DNA of 64,000 nt, from contig NZ_LMFY01000001.1 of the NCBI RefSeq assembly GCF_001426995.1, forward strand, positions 492,960-556,959, read 5' to 3'. The stretch comes from Microbacterium sp. Root553. Its GTDB lineage: Bacteria; Actinomycetota; Actinomycetes; Actinomycetales; Microbacteriaceae. The position numbers and the translations under genes were made by a program. Positions 53,701 to 63,234 of this stretch are shown in pieces. Position 1 is the stretch's first letter. The number at the start of each line of letters is the position of its first letter. The notes under the pieces were generated by a model that saw only the letters and a program-made list of their open reading frames with translations, had not been told where the DNA came from and made no database searches.

Positions 53701-54213
53701 ATGACCGTCGCCCCGATCCCCTCCGTCGCCGACCCGGCCGCCGCGCTCGACGAGCTCGGACTCTCGCTGCCTGTGATCCCCGACGACCCGAAGTACATCA
53801 ACTGGCGTTCGTCGCAGGGCGGACAGATCTTCATCTCCGGCCAGCTGCCCTACCGCGACGGCATCCTGCCGGTCACCGGCACCGTCAGCGACCGCGCGGA
53901 TGCCGGCACCGACCCTGCCCTCGTCGACATCGACACGGCCCGCGAGATGATGCAGCAGGCGACGCTGAACGCCCTCGCCGTCGCGGCGGATGCCACCGGT
54001 GGCCTCGACCGCGTGCGTGTGGTGCAGTTGCTCGTCTTCGTGCTCAGTGCCCCGGGCTTCGGCCAGCAGTCGAAGGTGGCGGATGCCGGCAGCGAGATGC
54101 TCGTGCACGTGCTCGGCGAGGAGGGGCGCCACGCGCGCACCGCGATCGGCGTCGCCGGACTCCCGCGCAACAGCCCGGTCGAGGTGCAGATGGTGTGCGA
54201 GGTCCGCGCGTGA
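53701..54213 (+). CDS. RidA family (YjgF) enamine/imine deaminase
   Basis: A 170-residue protein of the RidA-like group with a slightly longer N-terminus. GQIFISGQLPYRDG, VVQLLVFVLSAPGF and ARTAIGVAGLPRNSPVEVQM correspond to the family motifs; the Arg that binds the substrate carboxylate lies in HARTAIG. RidA proteins hydrolyse reactive imines or enamines, products expected from the FAD oxidases and PLP enzymes here. The stop overlaps the SDR start (GTGA). Confidence 0.9.
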   Translation: MTVAPIPSVADPAAALDELGLSLPVIPDDPKYINWRSSQGGQIFISGQLPYRDGILPVTGTVSDRADAGTDPALVDIDTAREMMQQATLNALAVAADATGGLDRVRVVQLLVFVLSAPGFGQQSKVADAGSEMLVHVLGEEGRHARTAIGVAGLPRNSPVEVQMVCEVRA

Positions 54214-54950
54214 GCGCCGACCGCCCTCTCGCCGTCCTGATCACCGGCGCCTCCAGCGGCATCGGCGCCGCCGTGGCCGCGCGCTTCCGTGCGGCCGGGG
54301 CACGACTGTTCCTCACCGGTCGGCGCGCACAGGCCCCGGCCGACCTCGCTGACGGCGAGACCTACCTTCCCGGCGACCTGAACGACGAAGGATTCGTCGC
54401 GCAGCTCATGGATGCCGCAGTCACCGAGTTCGGCGCGATAGACACCGTCGTCGCATGCCACGGACTGCAGGCCGATGGCGCCCTCACCGAGATGCCGCTG
54501 GAGACCGCGTCGCGCGTCCTCGATGCGAACATCCTGAGTGTGTTCTCCCTGCTCCAGCATGCCGTTCCGGCGATCCGCGACGGCGGCGGGCAGATCGTGC
54601 TCGTCAGCTCGCGGCTCGGCATGGTCGGCATCGCCGACCAGGTCGTCTACACCGCGGCCAAGGGCGGCCTGATCATGCTCGGCAAGGGCGCGGCGATCGA
54701 ACTCGCCGCACGCAACATCCGCGTGAACGTGGCGGCACCCGGCCTCACCGAGACCCCGGTGATCGAAGCCGGCTTCCAGCAGAAGGACGACCCGGAGGCG
54801 TATCGCGCCTCTCGCGCGGCGACGATCCCGATGCAGCGCCTGGCGCGCCCCGAGGAGGTCGCCGAGGCGATCTTCTTCCTCGGCTCGCCCGCCTCGTCAT
54901 ACATCACCGGGGCGGTGCTCCCGATCGACGGCGGCTACACGGCTGCCTGA
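54210..54950 (+). CDS. Short-chain dehydrogenase/reductase
   Basis: A 246-residue SDR with ITGASSGIGAAVA for NAD(P) binding, catalytic Ser in VLVSSRLG, and YTAAKGG (Tyr-x3-Lys). A classical SDR that would interconvert an alcohol and a ketone or aldehyde in the pathway. GTG at 54210 forms a GTGA overlap with the RidA gene; this gives 12 residues before the nucleotide-binding fold. Last gene of the 50576-54950 operon. Confidence 0.92.
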   Translation: MSADRPLAVLITGASSGIGAAVAARFRAAGARLFLTGRRAQAPADLADGETYLPGDLNDEGFVAQLMDAAVTEFGAIDTVVACHGLQADGALTEMPLETASRVLDANILSVFSLLQHAVPAIRDGGGQIVLVSSRLGMVGIADQVVYTAAKGGLIMLGKGAAIELAARNIRVNVAAPGLTETPVIEAGFQQKDDPEAYRASRAATIPMQRLARPEEVAEAIFFLGSPASSYITGAVLPIDGGYTAA

Positions 54951-54986
54951 CACTCCGGCACATCTGCGCATCAGACCGCAGCGACG

Positions 54987-55030
54987 CAGAGGGCCGGTGG
55001 CGGGGTGGGAACCCCGCCACCGGCCCTCTG
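54987..55030. terminator. Strong bidirectional hairpin
   Basis: A 19-20-bp perfect stem (arms 54987-55005 and 55012-55030, beginning CAGAGGGCCGGTGGCGGG) with a 4-6-nt loop, between the convergent SDR and aldehyde dehydrogenase genes. Confidence 0.85.
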
Positions 55031-55047
55031 TTCCCGTCAGCCCGCTC

Positions 55048-56550
55048 TCACCCCATGCGGTTGAGGATCACGTTCTTCGGCTCACTCATCTCGCGCACCG
55101 CCTCGGCCACGCCCTCGCGTCCGACACCCGAGCGCTTCGACCCGCCGAACGGCATGGCGTCGATCCGGAAGTCGCTCGTGTCGTTGATGAGCACGCTGCC
55201 CATGTGCAACCTGTCGACGGCGTGCATCGCGGTGGTCAACGATGCAGTGAACACGCCTGCCTGCAGTCCGTACTCGGTGTCGTCGATCGTTTCGAGGGCC
55301 GCATCGACGTCACTGAAAGGCTCGACGAAGACGACCGGCCCGAAGACCTCATCACGGTAGATACGGGCCGTGCCCGGCACATCGGCGAGCACGGTGGGCC
55401 AGTAGAACGACCCTTCGCGACGACCGCCGACGACGACGCGGGCGCCACCGGTGACGGCCTCGTCGACCCAGGTCTCCACACGTCGGGCCTCCTGCTCCGA
55501 GATGAGAGGACCGACATCGGTCATCGGATCCTTCTTCGACCCCACGATCAGTCGCTCCGTGTCACGTGCGAGGAGCGACAGCATCCGCTCGTAGTGCGAT
55601 TCGTGCACGAACACGCGCTGCACCGACAGGCAGTTCTGGCCGGCGACGCCGAAGGCGCCGTCGACGATCCCTGCGGCCGCCGCCTCGACGTCGCCGTCTT
55701 CGCACACCAACACGGCGTTGTTCCCGCCCAACTCCATGAGGATACGACGGGCCCCGACGAGTCGCGCGATCGCATCGCCGGTCGTCGGCCCTCCCGTGAA
55801 GCTCACGGCGGCGATGCGCGGGTCGCTCACCAGCGCGGAACCCGCCTCTCGACCGGCCGCGAGCACCGCCATCCGACGCGGCGGCATCCCCGCGCGCAGC
55901 AGGATGTCGTGCAGCGCGAGCGCCGAGAGCGGGGTCACGGCAGCGGGTTTCAGCACGATGGCGTTGCCCGCGAGCAGGCCGGGGCCGACCTTGTGGGCGA
56001 CGAGGTTCATCGGGTCGTTGAACGGGGTGATGGCAGCGATCACGCCGAGCGGCACCCGCCGGTAGTAGCCGAACTTGCCCGAACCGCGCGCCGTGTCCTC
56101 GAAGGGCAGCGTCGATCCCTCGAGCAGCGCGGCGGAGTGCGCCGAGATGCGCAGCGTCTCAGCGGTGCGGGCGACCTCGCGAGTCGCTTCGGTGATCGTC
56201 TTGCTGCCCTCGGCGGAGATGATGCGAGCAAGGCGCGGGCCCTCCTCGCGCACGAGGTCGGCAGCGCGTTCGAGCACCTCGCGGCGCTCCCACAGCTCCC
56301 AGCGCTCCTCGCGGAGGCTGCGCTGCACATCGGCCACGGCCCGATCGACATCGTCGACACTCGCCTGGTAGACGGAGGCGACGAGGCTCCCGTCCTCCGG
56401 GTCCGTGACCTCGAGCGTCAGCGGCCCCCGCACCCACTCGCCCGCGATGTATCCGCCGCCCCGGAGGCCGAGCGCGCGGAGAGTCTCCTCGGCCGGATCG
56501 GATGCCGTCGACACCGTCTCGCATTCGCACACGGTCGCGTGGTCGCTCAT
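55048..56550 (-). CDS. Aldehyde dehydrogenase (NAD(P)+)
   Basis: A 500-residue enzyme with the catalytic Cys in GQNCLSVQRVFV near residue 300 and the general base Glu in LMELGGNN near 265. AITPFNDPMN and GSKRSGVGREG are further family motifs. It would oxidise the aldehyde formed by the amine oxidase or phospho-lyase. The start is taken at ATG 56550 (AGGA nine bases upstream); the in-frame ATG at 56559 lies right against that AGGA. Operon with the second FAD oxidase. Confidence 0.94.
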   Translation of the reverse strand: MSDHATVCECETVSTASDPAEETLRALGLRGGGYIAGEWVRGPLTLEVTDPEDGSLVASVYQASVDDVDRAVADVQRSLREERWELWERREVLERAADLVREEGPRLARIISAEGSKTITEATREVARTAETLRISAHSAALLEGSTLPFEDTARGSGKFGYYRRVPLGVIAAITPFNDPMNLVAHKVGPGLLAGNAIVLKPAAVTPLSALALHDILLRAGMPPRRMAVLAAGREAGSALVSDPRIAAVSFTGGPTTGDAIARLVGARRILMELGGNNAVLVCEDGDVEAAAAGIVDGAFGVAGQNCLSVQRVFVHESHYERMLSLLARDTERLIVGSKKDPMTDVGPLISEQEARRVETWVDEAVTGGARVVVGGRREGSFYWPTVLADVPGTARIYRDEVFGPVVFVEPFSDVDAALETIDDTEYGLQAGVFTASLTTAMHAVDRLHMGSVLINDTSDFRIDAMPFGGSKRSGVGREGVAEAVREMSEPKNVILNRMG

Positions 56551-56588
56551 GTCTGTCATTCCTGTTCTCTGATGCTCTGTCGCCGGGT

Positions 56589-57890
56589 TCAGCTGAACTT
56601 GTCCTGCAGCCCGAAGTAGGCGCCGCCCACTCGCAGGTGCAGCCAGGGCTGACCGAAGTAACCGGGGATCCACGGGTTCTTCAGGTCGCGCCAGATGTTC
56701 GCCTCGGGCTTGCCCGAGACGGCATCCGCCATGACCTTGCCCATGTAGTTGGCCATCTGCACGCCGTGACCGGAGTAGTTCAGCGAGTAGTGGATGCCCT
56801 TGCGCTCGCCTGCGTGCACCATCTGGTCCATCGAGATGTCGACGAGTCCGCCCCACATGTAGTCGATGCGCGCGTCGCGCACCTGCGGGAACACCCGGTG
56901 CATGGCCTTCGTCAGGATGTCGCCGCTCTCCTTGTCCTGCGAGGGGTCTGACAGCGCGAACCGCGCACGGCCGCCGAACAGCAGGCGGTTGTCGGGCGTG
57001 ATGCGGAAGTAGTAGATGAAGTTCTTGCTGTCGGATGCCATGCGACGGTTCGGCAGCAGCTCGTCGACCACGCTCTGCGGAAGCGGCTCGGTCACGACGA
57101 TGAAGCTGCCGACCGGGATCACGCGACGCTGCTGCCAGCCGAACGGCTTACCGGTGTACCCGCTCGTGCCGAGCACGACGGCACCGGCACGCAGGTTGCC
57201 GCGTGTGGTCTTGAGGTCGTGCACGGTGCCGCTGCCGACGCGTTCGACGTCGACGACCTCAGCCTTCTCGTGGATCGTCGCACCGGCGTCGATCGCGAGT
57301 CCGGCGAGGGCGTGCCCGAACTTGCCCACGTGCATGCCGGCGCCGAGCGGATCGACCATCGCGCCGTGGTAGACATCGGAGCCGATCTCGCTGCGGATGT
57401 TCGCGCGGTCGACGAGCTCGACGGGCTGGCCGACCAGGCGCTTGAGCGCCTCGGCCGTGTGCTTCATGCCCTCGAAGTGCGAGGGCTTCCAGGCGAGGTT
57501 CATCTTGCCGGAGCGTTCGTAGTCGACGTCGAGCTGGTTCTCCTCGACCAGGTCCTCGATCAGGTCGATCGCCTTGTTGTACTCGCGGAAGTAGCCGACG
57601 GCCCGCTGCTCGCCGTAGCGCTTTATCGCGTCGCGGAAGCCGATCGCGAGGCCGGTGGTGGCCATACCGCCGTTGCGCCCTGAGGCGCCCCAGTTCACGG
57701 TGTTCGCCTCGAGCAGGGCGACCGACTTCCCGGCCAGCGCCGCGTGATACGCCGTCGAGAGGCCGGTGAAGCCACCGCCGACGACGGCCACGTCGACCTC
57801 CTTCGGCACCTCGGTGCGGGTGTAGTCGCCGCTCGGGGTCGCGGTGTCGAGCCAGTAGGAGTGCATTTTCACGATCGGATGCTCCGTCAT
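56589..57890 (-). CDS. FAD-dependent amine oxidase (PuuB/DAO family), copy 2
   Basis: A 433-residue paralogue of the protein at 51279-52562, sharing MHSYWLDTATPSGD near the N-terminus, VGGGFTGLSTAYHAALAG and YSGHGVQMANYMGK near the end. The two are visibly similar along the whole length but differ in the substrate domain. The gene follows the ABC importer and precedes the aldehyde dehydrogenase, so it probably acts on the imported amine, feeding the dehydrogenase. Confidence 0.92.
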   Translation of the reverse strand: MTEHPIVKMHSYWLDTATPSGDYTRTEVPKEVDVAVVGGGFTGLSTAYHAALAGKSVALLEANTVNWGASGRNGGMATTGLAIGFRDAIKRYGEQRAVGYFREYNKAIDLIEDLVEENQLDVDYERSGKMNLAWKPSHFEGMKHTAEALKRLVGQPVELVDRANIRSEIGSDVYHGAMVDPLGAGMHVGKFGHALAGLAIDAGATIHEKAEVVDVERVGSGTVHDLKTTRGNLRAGAVVLGTSGYTGKPFGWQQRRVIPVGSFIVVTEPLPQSVVDELLPNRRMASDSKNFIYYFRITPDNRLLFGGRARFALSDPSQDKESGDILTKAMHRVFPQVRDARIDYMWGGLVDISMDQMVHAGERKGIHYSLNYSGHGVQMANYMGKVMADAVSGKPEANIWRDLKNPWIPGYFGQPWLHLRVGGAYFGLQDKFS

Positions 57891-57951
57891 TTCTTCGTCG
57901 GGATGGTGGGCGGTCGACGCGCGAGGCGTCGACCGCCCGTGAGGGTTTTCG

Positions 57952-59466
57952 TTACTCGCCGCGCGTGGTGAACTCGGTGATCAGACGGCGCTCGAGGGGA
58001 TCGCGGATGATGTTGGCGAATCCACCGGCCTCGGCCTGCACGACGCGTTCGTGCACGAGCGGCACGACGGCGTCGAGCTGCAGCACGGCAGCCTCGGCGT
58101 CCATGGTCGCCTGGCGGCGTTCGTCGCCGGCTACCTGCATGCCATTGGCGATCAACTCGTCGACATCGGTGTCGCAGAACTGCGCGATGTTGAAACCGCC
58201 CTCGCAGGTGAAGTCCTGCGAGAGGAACGACAGCGGGTCGCCCATGTCGAGCAGGATGTTGCGGGAGACGACGACCGCATCGAACGCGCCGTCGAGCATC
58301 TCGCCCTCCATCGCGACGTACTCGCGCACGTCCTGCTCCACGATGAAGCCGGCGTCTTCGAGTTGCTTCTCGAGCTGCACCGCGATCTCCGGGTTCTCCG
58401 CACGGTCCGTGTACGTGGCGAGCGTGATCTTGACGCCGTCGACCTTCGCCGGCTTCACCGACGACTCGACGTCGCCGCGCAGCTTCTCCGCCCACTCGAT
58501 CGCCGGGCCGAGGAGACCGACGGCCGGGTCGGCCTGGCCCTCGTAGACCGTGTCGACGATCGTCTGGGGATCGATGGCGGCTCGGGCTGCGGCGCGCACA
58601 GCCGGATCGGCGAACGGTCCGCTCTCGGAGTTCAGCGTGAGGAACGACGTGCGCGGCATGAAGACCTCGTGCGCATCGTCGGGATCGAGCAGGGTGACCT
58701 GCGAGACCGGGATGCTCTCGGCGATGTTGACCTCGCCCGAGCGGATCGCACCGGCGCGTGCTGTGCCGTCAGGCACGAAGTCGACGTCGATGCCCGCGAG
58801 CTTGGCGACATCTCCCCAGTAATCGTCGTAGCGGTCGAGTGTCGCCGTCGACGTGCCGTTGAGCTCGACCAGCTCGAAGGGGCCGGTGCCGGTGCCCACG
58901 GGAGTGACATTGCCATCCTCCAGGTAGGCCGCGTCCGAGAGGATCGACATCTGGGGGCTGGCCAGGCGGTTGACGAGCAGAGGGTCCGGCACGTCGGTCG
59001 TGATGGTGACCTCGTTGTCGCCGGTCACCTCTGTCGCGATCGTGACGCCCTTGATGACACGCGGCGGCCGGGCGGCGGCGACGGCGTGATCGATCGAGTT
59101 CTTCACGGCATCCGCATCGAAGTCGGTGCCGTCGTGGAAGGTGACACCCTCACGCAGGGTGAACACCCAGGTCAGGTCGTCGACCCGCTCCCACTCGGTG
59201 GCGAGCAGCGGCTCGGCCTCGAGAGCGTCGTTGATGCGCACCAGCGTCTCGCCGGTGCTCCAGCGCGAGATCTTCATGACGTCATCGCTGTAGGGGTTGA
59301 GTGCCGCGGTCGGAGGCTGCATCATCGCGAGCTTGATGCGATCGTCGTCGGGGGCGCCGCCGGCAGCGCCGTCGGCGTCACCTCCGGCACAGCCGCTGAC
59401 CACCAGGGCGGTGGCGGCGAGGAGCGCGAACCCGGCAGTCGCGGTGCGACCAGTGTGCTTGCTCAT
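57952..59466 (-). CDS. ABC transporter substrate-binding lipoprotein (SBP_bac_5)
   Basis: A 504-residue family 5 binding protein. Signal peptide with lipobox LVVSGC (Cys near residue 26). WVFTLREGVTFHDGTDFDADAVKNSID (in two parts) is the family signature around residue 90. Family 5 proteins bind peptides, nickel, opines or amino-sugar conjugates. It is the third gene of an operon with the fused permease and ATPase. The substrate is probably the amine handled by this cluster. Confidence 0.93.
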   Translation of the reverse strand: MSKHTGRTATAGFALLAATALVVSGCAGGDADGAAGGAPDDDRIKLAMMQPPTAALNPYSDDVMKISRWSTGETLVRINDALEAEPLLATEWERVDDLTWVFTLREGVTFHDGTDFDADAVKNSIDHAVAAARPPRVIKGVTIATEVTGDNEVTITTDVPDPLLVNRLASPQMSILSDAAYLEDGNVTPVGTGTGPFELVELNGTSTATLDRYDDYWGDVAKLAGIDVDFVPDGTARAGAIRSGEVNIAESIPVSQVTLLDPDDAHEVFMPRTSFLTLNSESGPFADPAVRAAARAAIDPQTIVDTVYEGQADPAVGLLGPAIEWAEKLRGDVESSVKPAKVDGVKITLATYTDRAENPEIAVQLEKQLEDAGFIVEQDVREYVAMEGEMLDGAFDAVVVSRNILLDMGDPLSFLSQDFTCEGGFNIAQFCDTDVDELIANGMQVAGDERRQATMDAEAAVLQLDAVVPLVHERVVQAEAGGFANIIRDPLERRLITEFTTRGE

Positions 59467-59598
59467 ATCTCGGTTCCTTTACATAGAAGAAGGGGCGGAG
59501 CACCCATCGGGAGGTGTTCCGTGTGTGTCGGGTGGTGCGGAGTTTTCCGGAGGCAGGGCTCCTCGTGGGAGTCCGGGCGAACGGGCGGCGGATCGGGG

Positions 59599-61512
59599 TC
59601 AGTCGGTGTCCTGTGTCTGGAGCGGTCGTGCAGGATCGGAGGAGGTCGGGGCGATGGGAAGGATGCCGGTGTCGGTCGCGAGCGCGGAGCGCAGGGTACG
59701 GCGGCGGCGGCTCGGCCACGCGCGTCCGCCGCGGAGGTCGAAGCTCAGGCTCGACAGCGACACCGCGAAGATCGAGAGCAGCACCAGCGCCAGTGCGGGC
59801 ACGAGAACCACGAGCGGCGCCCGCTCGACGTACGGCATACCCTCGCCGAGGACCAGGCCCCAGTCGGGTGCCGGCGGCTGCGGGCCGAGGCCGAGGAAGC
59901 CGAGCGCTGCGAGGCCCAGTGCGATGCCGGGAAGCCGCAGGCACGCGTGGCGGAAGACGGGGCCGATCACGCTCGGCATCACGTACCGGAGCATCAGTCG
60001 GGTCTTGCCGACGCCGAGCACCGGCGCGATCTGCACGTGTGGTTGCGCCTTCACCTCGGAGACGAGGGCCGCGGTGTGCGCCGCGAGCGGCGCCCAGCTC
60101 ACCACCGTCACCGCGACGGCGGCGCCGAAGGCGGAGGGTCCGAGGATGGCGGCGACGATGAGGCCGGCGATGATCGTCGGTGCCGCGTTGGTGACCTCGA
60201 TCGGACCGGCGCCGAGGTTCGGAAACATGCCGACGAAGAGGCCGAGCACCAGACAGATGGCGGTCACGACCGCGGCAACGCCGATGGTCGACATGGCTCC
60301 GTGCGAGATGCGGGCGAGCACGTCGCGTCCGCTCGCATCCGCGCCCAGCGGCAGCTCCCAGCTCGGCGGCTGCAGACGCGTGTAGTCGAGGGCGAACGGG
60401 TCGCGCGGCAGCCCGGCGACGATCATCAGCACGAGCAGCAGCAGCATGGTCGCCGGCAGCACCAGCGCCCACTTCGAGCTCGGCGTCTTCGGCACCGCGG
60501 CGGGCAGGGAGTTCGAGCGCAGCGCCGGCCCGAGCAGCAGCCGGCGGATGAGGCTCGCACCGATTCCGAGTGCGACGGCCAGCAGCATCAGCAGGATGAC
60601 GGCGGCCTGCAGCGTCGGCAGGTCCTGCGACTGCGCTGCACCGAGCGCCGCCCGGCCGATGCCGGGGATCGCGTAGACCTGCTCGATCACGACGGCACCC
60701 GCCGTGATGCCGACGAGGATGAGGGCCATGGGTGCGGCGACGCCCGGGAGCGTGCGACGGATCGCGGCGAGCACGATGCGGCTCTTCGAGTAGCCCGCGA
60801 CCTGCCAGGTGGCGACCCACCGCTCACTGAACGTGCTCGCGAGGGAATCGGACATCAGGCGTCCGAGAAATCCGCCGGCCGGGAGACCGAGCGACAGTGC
60901 GGGGAGCACCGCGTAGATCGGACCACGCCAGCCGAACGGCGGCAGCCAGCCGAGCCAGACCGCGAAGACGACCAGCAGCACCGAGGCGAGCAGGAACTCG
61001 GGAAGCGCCGTGAAGGCGGCAGCGAGTCCTCCGCCGGTCCGATCCGAGCGCCCGGCGAGCCCACGGCGGAAGGTCGGGATGGTCAGGAGAGCGGCGAGGA
61101 TGACGGCGACGACGAGCGCGGCGAGCATCACCAGGAGCGAGTTGCTCAGCGAGACCAACATGTCGGGGAGCACCGGACGGTTGCTCGACCACGAGGTGCC
61201 GAGGTCACCGCGCACGGCGTTGCCGAGCCACGCGAAGAAGGCGCCGAACACGCCGTTCTCGAGGCCGAGCTCCTGGCGGATGGCCTCGAGGGCCTGCGGG
61301 TCGATCTCGCCCTCGGCGTAGCGTGCGCGGTAGACCGAGGTCGCGATGTCGCGCCCAGAGAGCAGCGGCAGGATGCCGAGCATGAAGATGACGAGGAAGA
61401 TCATCACGACGCGGGAGGCGCCGGCGATGATCGCGCCCTTCGAGCCGCTGATGAGGGAGTTGCGGCGCTGCGTGCGGCCGAGTGCCGGCACAGCCTGTGT
61501 GGAGAGAGCCAT
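59599..61512 (-). CDS. Fused DppB-DppC ABC transporter permease
   Basis: A 637-residue fusion of the two permease subunits. The N-terminal DppB-like half (residues ~25-330) has QVAGYSKSRIVLAAIRRTLPG, and the C-terminal DppC-like half (~345-600) has LGADASGRDVLARISHGAMS and LGVGKTRLMLRYVMPSVIGP. Both EAA-type loops are present, so the fusion should form a whole channel. Normally these are two genes of ~320 and ~290 residues. The last ~35 residues are polar and low complexity. Confidence 0.92.
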   Translation of the reverse strand: MALSTQAVPALGRTQRRNSLISGSKGAIIAGASRVVMIFLVIFMLGILPLLSGRDIATSVYRARYAEGEIDPQALEAIRQELGLENGVFGAFFAWLGNAVRGDLGTSWSSNRPVLPDMLVSLSNSLLVMLAALVVAVILAALLTIPTFRRGLAGRSDRTGGGLAAAFTALPEFLLASVLLVVFAVWLGWLPPFGWRGPIYAVLPALSLGLPAGGFLGRLMSDSLASTFSERWVATWQVAGYSKSRIVLAAIRRTLPGVAAPMALILVGITAGAVVIEQVYAIPGIGRAALGAAQSQDLPTLQAAVILLMLLAVALGIGASLIRRLLLGPALRSNSLPAAVPKTPSSKWALVLPATMLLLLVLMIVAGLPRDPFALDYTRLQPPSWELPLGADASGRDVLARISHGAMSTIGVAAVVTAICLVLGLFVGMFPNLGAGPIEVTNAAPTIIAGLIVAAILGPSAFGAAVAVTVVSWAPLAAHTAALVSEVKAQPHVQIAPVLGVGKTRLMLRYVMPSVIGPVFRHACLRLPGIALGLAALGFLGLGPQPPAPDWGLVLGEGMPYVERAPLVVLVPALALVLLSIFAVSLSSLSFDLRGGRAWPSRRRRTLRSALATDTGILPIAPTSSDPARPLQTQDTD

Positions 61513-61532
61513 TCGCGTGTCCTTTCCTTGCC

Positions 61533-63182
61533 TCAGACAGCCGGCTCGAGCTCGGCGGGTTCGACCTGCAATACCGGGATCGCGTCGACGAGCTCCTGGG
61601 TGCGCTCATGGCGCGGTGCCGCGAGAAGTTCGCGCGTCGGCCGGTCCTCGACCACGTGGCCGCCGTGCATCACGACCGTGCGGTCGCAGAGGCTCGCGAC
61701 CATCGACAGGTCGTGAGAGACGACGACGATGCCGGTGCCGCGCTCCTCGGAGATGCGACGGAGCAACGCGACGATCGCTTCGCGCATCGGCAGGTCCAGT
61801 CCGCTCACCGGCTCATCGGCGAGCAGGAAGTCGGGGCGCGTGGCGATGGCCCTGGCGATGGCGAGGCGCTGGGCCTGCCCACCGGAGAGCTCGTTCGCTC
61901 GGCGGTTCATGAACTTCTCATCCAGGCCGACCGAATCGAGTGCCTCGCGCACCATGGCGTCGTGGTCGCCGGTGACGCCGAGACGCACGAGCGGCTCGCG
62001 CACGAGGTTGCGTACGGTCATGAGCGGGTCAAGGGTGCTCGCCGGGTCCTGCGGCACGTACTGCACCTTGCGCCGGTACCACTTCAGCTTCCTGACATCG
62101 GCCGGGTACACCTCTGTGCCCTGGCAGGTGACTGCGCCGGTGTCGGTCGACTCGAGCGCGAGCATGAGGCGCAGCAGGGTCGTCTTGCCCGATCCGGAGA
62201 CGCCGACGATCCCGACCCTCGACCCCTCCTCGATCACGAGGCTGGTCGGGTACAGCGCGGTCTTCGTCTCGCGCTTCGCGAACAGGCTCGTGCGCGGCAT
62301 CGGGTAGGCGCGACTCACCTCGCCGATGTCGAAGAACGTGGCAGCCGTGGGCTCCGTAGGGGCGGTGATGTGGCCTGCGGCGAGTTCTGCGCGGAACCGC
62401 TCGACGTAGGGTTCGACGGTTGCGGCCCTGGCTGCTCGGATGAGCTCGCGCGTGTAGGGGTCGCGGGGCGCGGTGAAGATCTCGTCGATGCGGCCCTGCT
62501 CGACCACATCGCCGTCCTTCATGACGACGGCGTCGCTGCAGAGTTCGGATGCCACGGCGAAGTCGTGGGTGATGAACAGCAGCGCCGGGGTGTTCTGTCC
62601 GGCGGTGTACCTCTTGAGCACGTCGAGCACGCGCTTCTGGGTGACCACGTCGAGGGCTGTGGTGGGCTCGTCGGCGACCATCAGTCGGGTGTTGCAGGCG
62701 AGAGCGAGGGCGATGCACACCCGCTGGCGCTGGCCGCCCGACAACTCGGCCGAGAAGCGCCGGATGATCGCTGCCGGATCCGGCAGGCCCACAGACTCGG
62801 CGAGCTCGATCGCGGCGTGCTCGGCGGCATCACGGCCGAGGCCGCGGTGCCGGCGCAGCGGTTCGATGATCTGTTCACCGACCCGGACCAGCGGGTTGAG
62901 CGCGACGGCGGAGTCCTGGAAGACCATCGCGACGCGGGCTTCCTCCGGACGCTTCGATGCGCGCATGCCGAGCACCTCGACACCGTTGATCTTGATGCTG
63001 CCGGTGGCGACGGCATTCGCGGGCAGGCGACCGAGGACGGCACTGGCGGTCAGCGATTTGCCGGAGCCCGATTCGCCGAGGAGGCTCAGACGCTGGCCCA
63101 CTCCGACGGTGAAGGTGGCGCCCTTCACGATCGCGCGGCGACCGATGGATACCCGCAGATCCGTCACTTCGAGACTGTTCAT
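61533..63182 (-). CDS. Dual-domain ABC transporter ATPase (DppD-DppF fusion)
   Basis: A 549-residue protein with two complete nucleotide-binding domains. First domain: Walker A LGESGSGKSLTA near residue 35, signature LSGGQRQRV near 148. Second domain: VGVSGSGKTTLL near 325, LSGGQAQRLAIA near 435, and Walker B FLLADEPVSGLD. With the fused permease and single binding protein this makes a complete importer from three genes. First gene of the operon; the promoter upstream has a GntR palindrome on its -35 box. Confidence 0.95.
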   Translation of the reverse strand: MNSLEVTDLRVSIGRRAIVKGATFTVGVGQRLSLLGESGSGKSLTASAVLGRLPANAVATGSIKINGVEVLGMRASKRPEEARVAMVFQDSAVALNPLVRVGEQIIEPLRRHRGLGRDAAEHAAIELAESVGLPDPAAIIRRFSAELSGGQRQRVCIALALACNTRLMVADEPTTALDVVTQKRVLDVLKRYTAGQNTPALLFITHDFAVASELCSDAVVMKDGDVVEQGRIDEIFTAPRDPYTRELIRAARAATVEPYVERFRAELAAGHITAPTEPTAATFFDIGEVSRAYPMPRTSLFAKRETKTALYPTSLVIEEGSRVGIVGVSGSGKTTLLRLMLALESTDTGAVTCQGTEVYPADVRKLKWYRRKVQYVPQDPASTLDPLMTVRNLVREPLVRLGVTGDHDAMVREALDSVGLDEKFMNRRANELSGGQAQRLAIARAIATRPDFLLADEPVSGLDLPMREAIVALLRRISEERGTGIVVVSHDLSMVASLCDRTVVMHGGHVVEDRPTRELLAAPRHERTQELVDAIPVLQVEPAELEPAV

Positions 63183-63234
63183 GGTCCCCCGTAGAAGGTG
63201 TCTGGGTCCGCCACCTAAGCTGACCTGTGGGGCG

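Noticed and set aside
58051..61716. 1221-codon plus-strand ORF across the ABC importer genes
   Set aside because: Antisense shadow with repeated Arg/Glu/Asp/His runs; the minus strand encodes the binding protein and permease with clear motifs.
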